From Pseudomonadota bacterium (GTDB lineage Bacteria; Pseudomonadota; Gammaproteobacteria; Arenicellales; UBA868): a stretch of 15,815 nt of DNA. Each line of letters begins with the position of its first letter. Within the stretch, counting starts at the first letter, position 1. The DNA is taken from positions 1-15,815 of the forward strand of contig JABJIU010000002.1 in NCBI GenBank assembly GCA_018661145.1. Reading direction: 5' to 3'. A model generated the notes under the pieces. It did not search any database, was not told the origin of the DNA, and worked only from the letters and a program-made list of their open reading frames with translations. Below are positions 13,426-15,815 of this stretch, piece after piece. The position numbers and the translations under genes are program-made.

Positions 13426-14352
13426 ATGAGACATGCCTTTATCATGGATCCCCTGGAGGGGGTCAAGCCGCATAAGGACACCACCTATTTTCTGATGCTC
13501 GCCGCCTGCGAGCGCGGACACGAGGTGTTTTTCGTCGACCCCGTGACGCTGTCTCTGCAGCATAGTGAGGTTCATGCCGCGGTTGTAAAGGTCAAAGTCT
13601 CAAGGGACCAACAACAGCCTTTTGTCGTTGAGTCCAAAGGCTCGTATGCGCTTGCCACTATGGACGCTGTTTGGATTCGGCAGGACCCTCCATTTAACCG
13701 AAGCTATTTTTACGTCACCCTGTTACTGGATCAACTGCCCGACCGAGTCCAGATTATCAATAGGCCAGTCACAGTCCGTAACTGGAACGAAAAACTCGCT
13801 GCACTGCGTTATCCGATGTTCACGCCGGCTACTCTCGTCTCGAGAAGCGTGCAGGAAATTTCCGAGTTTTTGGAAGAGCAAGAGCGGATCACCGTGAAAC
13901 CGGTTGATGGCCACGGCGGCAAGGGAATCATTTTTCTGAATTCAGGCGGCAATAGGCTATCAGAGCAGTTGGATAGCGCAACCCACGGAGGGCGGCACTG
14001 GGTGGTTGCCCAGCAGTATTTACCGGCTGCACGAGAGGGTGACAAGCGTATTCTGCTGTTGGACGGCGAACCGCTGGGCGCGATTTTGCGTCTACATGCT
14101 GAGGGCGTTGAACTCAATAACCTCGATCAGGGCGGGAGTGCCGAGCCGGCGGCACTGGATCAGCGTGATCATCAAATCTGTGAGGCGATGCGGCACGATC
14201 TCGTCGCGCATGGAGTGCGTTTTGCCGGAATCGATGTGATCGGCGGGATGTTGATAGAGGTTAATATCACCAGCCCGACGGGGCTGCAGGAGATGAGTCG
14301 CTTTGACAAGGTGGACTATCATCACCGTGTGATAGCGTCCTTTGAGTCGTAA
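13426..14352 (+). CDS. gshB: Glutathione synthase
   Basis: A 308-residue ATP-grasp ligase that joins gamma-glutamylcysteine and glycine, close in length to E. coli GshB (316). It opens with FIMDPLEGVKPHKDTTYFLM, the family's N-terminal pattern, then WIRQDPPFNRSYFY, INRPVTVRNWNEKL, the ATP-binding KPVDGHGGKG (K158; glycine-rich loop 162-167), QQYLPAAREGDKRILLLDGEP, and the metal-binding end FAGIDVIGGMLIEVNITSPTG with D270, E278 and N280. The ATG at 13426 has only a weak CGGG upstream. No gshA is in the window. It meets the gamma-glutamyltranspeptidase gene tail to tail with 3 nt between stops. Confidence 0.95.
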   Translation: MRHAFIMDPLEGVKPHKDTTYFLMLAACERGHEVFFVDPVTLSLQHSEVHAAVVKVKVSRDQQQPFVVESKGSYALATMDAVWIRQDPPFNRSYFYVTLLLDQLPDRVQIINRPVTVRNWNEKLAALRYPMFTPATLVSRSVQEISEFLEEQERITVKPVDGHGGKGIIFLNSGGNRLSEQLDSATHGGRHWVVAQQYLPAAREGDKRILLLDGEPLGAILRLHAEGVELNNLDQGGSAEPAALDQRDHQICEAMRHDLVAHGVRFAGIDVIGGMLIEVNITSPTGLQEMSRFDKVDYHHRVIASFES

Positions 14353-14355
14353 GAG

Positions 14356-15815
14356 TTATTCGCCCAGTACCAGACCCTCGCGGCGCGGATCTGCGCCACC
14401 CAGAAGCTGTCCCGAAGGAAGCAATTGAATCATGTGTAGGCCGCTGTTCATGTCTCGGATCCGGACCTCATGCCCAAAATCCGTCAAGGTAGCCTTCAGG
14501 GTTTCTGCACCGTGATGTGATTCAAGGTCTGTTGCCCCGTTGCGGTTGCAAAAGTGGGGCATCGATACGGCTTGCTGCGGGTTCATCGTCCAGTCCATGA
14601 CCCCCACGAGGGCCTGAACAACATAACAGATAATCCGGCTACCTCCCGGGGACCCCGTCACCAGCATCGGCGCTCCCTTTGAGTCAAAGACAATGGTGGG
14701 GGCCATTGAACTGCGGGGTCGTTTGCCGCCCTCAACCCGGTTGGCAATTGGCCGGCCTTCTTTACTCGGCCTGAAGGAGAAATCTGTCATTTCATTGTTG
14801 AGCAAAAATCCCTGCGTCATGAGCATGCTGCCGAACCCTGATTCGATTGTCGTCGTCATCGAGACGATATTGCCTTCAGCATCGACGATGCTGAAATGGC
14901 TCGTGCCGGCCGGCTCGAACTGTTGCATCGATGCTTGCGCAGTAGTTATGCCTGGGGGATGGCCTGGCAGCGCCACGCCGATAGAGGTTGTCGGTTGAAT
15001 CAGTTGGCTCCGGCCTTGCAGGTAGTCCGCATTCAGCAACCCCTCAACCGGAACCGCAACAAAGTCGCTGTCTGCCATATAGCGGGCACGGTCGGCATAG
15101 GCCAGACGCGATGCTTCCAGAATAAGATGAATGCCCTCAGGACTGGCCCCCAGGTTCTTGAGATCGAATCGCTCAATAAGCTGAAGAATCTGACCGACAG
15201 TTAGCGCTCCTGAACTTGGCGGACCCATCCCGCATACAGCCGCTCCATGATAGCGGGCACATACTGGTGGTCTCGACAGAGTCTCGTAGTCGGCAAGATC
15301 CTGGGCTGTCATCAGCGCACGTCTACTGGAATCGTCTTGAAGCGATTCGATCAGTTTTGCACCAATTACGCCTTCGTAAAACGGAGCGATGCCTTCGTTT
15401 GCGATGATCTCCAGAGTGTCTGCAAAAGCTGGATTACTCAGGCGATGACCCGCAGGGAGGGGATTACCTTGATCAGTAAAAAAATATTCTCGGGTACCTT
15501 CGAAGCGTTTCAAAGACGCTTGCGCGCCTTCGATTGATTTGGCCATTCGGGGAGAGACGGAAAACCCTTCGCGTGAAAGTGCAATCGCCGGCGCAAAAAG
15601 ATCTGCCCAGGAGTGATGGCCAAACTGCTGATGCACGGTATGCAGCAGATGCAGAGTACCGGGGACGCCCACCGCTCTTGCCCCCAGTCGCGCCTCGCGC
15701 CACTTGGCGATCTTCCCGGCGTCATCTTTAAAGTAATCAGCATCTGCAGCTGCCGGGGCTGTCTCCCTTCCGTCGAAACTGAAGAGCGTTTGATCTTTGG
15801 CATTCCAGTAGAGCA
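14356..15815 (-). CDS. ggt: Gamma-glutamyltranspeptidase (5' end outside window)
   Basis: An N-terminal nucleophile hydrolase that cleaves glutathione and transfers its gamma-glutamyl group; usually periplasmic and autocleaved into two subunits. The frame is open to the window edge, giving 485 visible residues. The large-subunit substrate motif DGRETAP is at about 15754-15774 (Arg codon 15766-15768). The autocleavage Thr is in GTSHFSIVD, codon 14904-14902. The small subunit has MTTTIESGFGS, NNEMTDFS, RSSMAPTIV and GSPGGSRI, so the oxyanion and carboxylate sites look complete. Where E. coli GGT has Asn411 this protein has Glu (TTTIES), as in some other GGT-like and acylase-like members. A GTG at 15672 is internal, since the conserved DGRET motif lies upstream in the same frame. 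The signal peptide is not visible. Confidence 0.93.
   Translation of the reverse strand, partial: LYWNAKDQTLFSFDGRETAPAAADADYFKDDAGKIAKWREARLGARAVGVPGTLHLLHTVHQQFGHHSWADLFAPAIALSREGFSVSPRMAKSIEGAQASLKRFEGTREYFFTDQGNPLPAGHRLSNPAFADTLEIIANEGIAPFYEGVIGAKLIESLQDDSSRRALMTAQDLADYETLSRPPVCARYHGAAVCGMGPPSSGALTVGQILQLIERFDLKNLGASPEGIHLILEASRLAYADRARYMADSDFVAVPVEGLLNADYLQGRSQLIQPTTSIGVALPGHPPGITTAQASMQQFEPAGTSHFSIVDAEGNIVSMTTTIESGFGSMLMTQGFLLNNEMTDFSFRPSKEGRPIANRVEGGKRPRSSMAPTIVFDSKGAPMLVTGSPGGSRIICYVVQALVGVMDWTMNPQQAVSMPHFCNRNGATDLESHHGAETLKATLTDFGHEVRIRDMNSGLHMIQLLPSGQLLGGADPRREGLVLGE

Noticed and set aside
1..15815. Mobile element, phage, toxin-antitoxin or defence system
   Set aside because: No transposase, integrase, terminal repeats, tRNA-linked att site or defence domain was seen; codon use looks even across genes.

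Overview
The window reads as chromosomal housekeeping DNA of a Gram-negative proteobacterium. Gamma is my first guess and alpha is possible. It is roughly mid-50s % GC by eye and almost fully coding, with several start/stop overlaps. The basis for the guess is the znuA-zur-znuC-znuB zinc cluster with a classic Zur palindrome, GshB of the E. coli type, a DevB-type 6-phosphogluconolactonase, and a MetA-family acyltransferase. No transposase, phage gene, CRISPR array, tRNA or rRNA was found.

Layout. (1) 1-1644, plus strand: the end of an O-acetylhomoserine sulfhydrylase (metY), then an iron-dependent hydroxyacid-oxoacid transhydrogenase. (2) 1665-2485, minus strand: bcp peroxiredoxin and a small NTF2-like protein, which ends against region 1. 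(3) 2628-6483, plus strand: a Zur operator, then znuA, zur, znuC, znuB and, only 8 nt later, pgl. (4) 6595-8220, plus: an acyl-CoA synthetase with no ATG start, convergent with hinT (8226-8582, minus). (5) 8754-10186, plus: an AcuI/YhdH-type acrylyl-CoA reductase overlapping a 4HBT thioesterase. (6) 10208-12117, plus: an uncharacterised P-loop ATPase two bases ahead of a MetA-family homoserine O-acyltransferase. (7) 12181-13391, plus: an extended -10 promoter, a SAM-II/SAM-V-like aptamer and an intrinsic terminator ahead of a betaine-homocysteine methyltransferase. (8) 13426-14352, plus: gshB, meeting the minus-strand gamma-glutamyltranspeptidase (14356 to the window end) 3 bases apart.

How the genes fit. 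Much of the window concerns sulfur and thiol metabolism: activation of homoserine (metA), sulfhydrylation (metY), methylation of homocysteine to methionine (bmt, under a SAM sensor), glutathione synthesis (gshB) and turnover (ggt), and thiol peroxide defence (bcp). A self-contained Zur-controlled zinc uptake operon sits in the middle. The acyl-CoA synthetase, enoyl reductase and thioesterase are short- or medium-chain acyl-CoA enzymes.

The best non-coding signal is the leader of bmt. The 3' strand of the SAM aptamer (12239-12249) can pair with the 5' arm of the terminator (9 of 11 positions), which gives a complete transcription-off switch. The most open gene question is the P-loop ATPase fused by spacing to metA.
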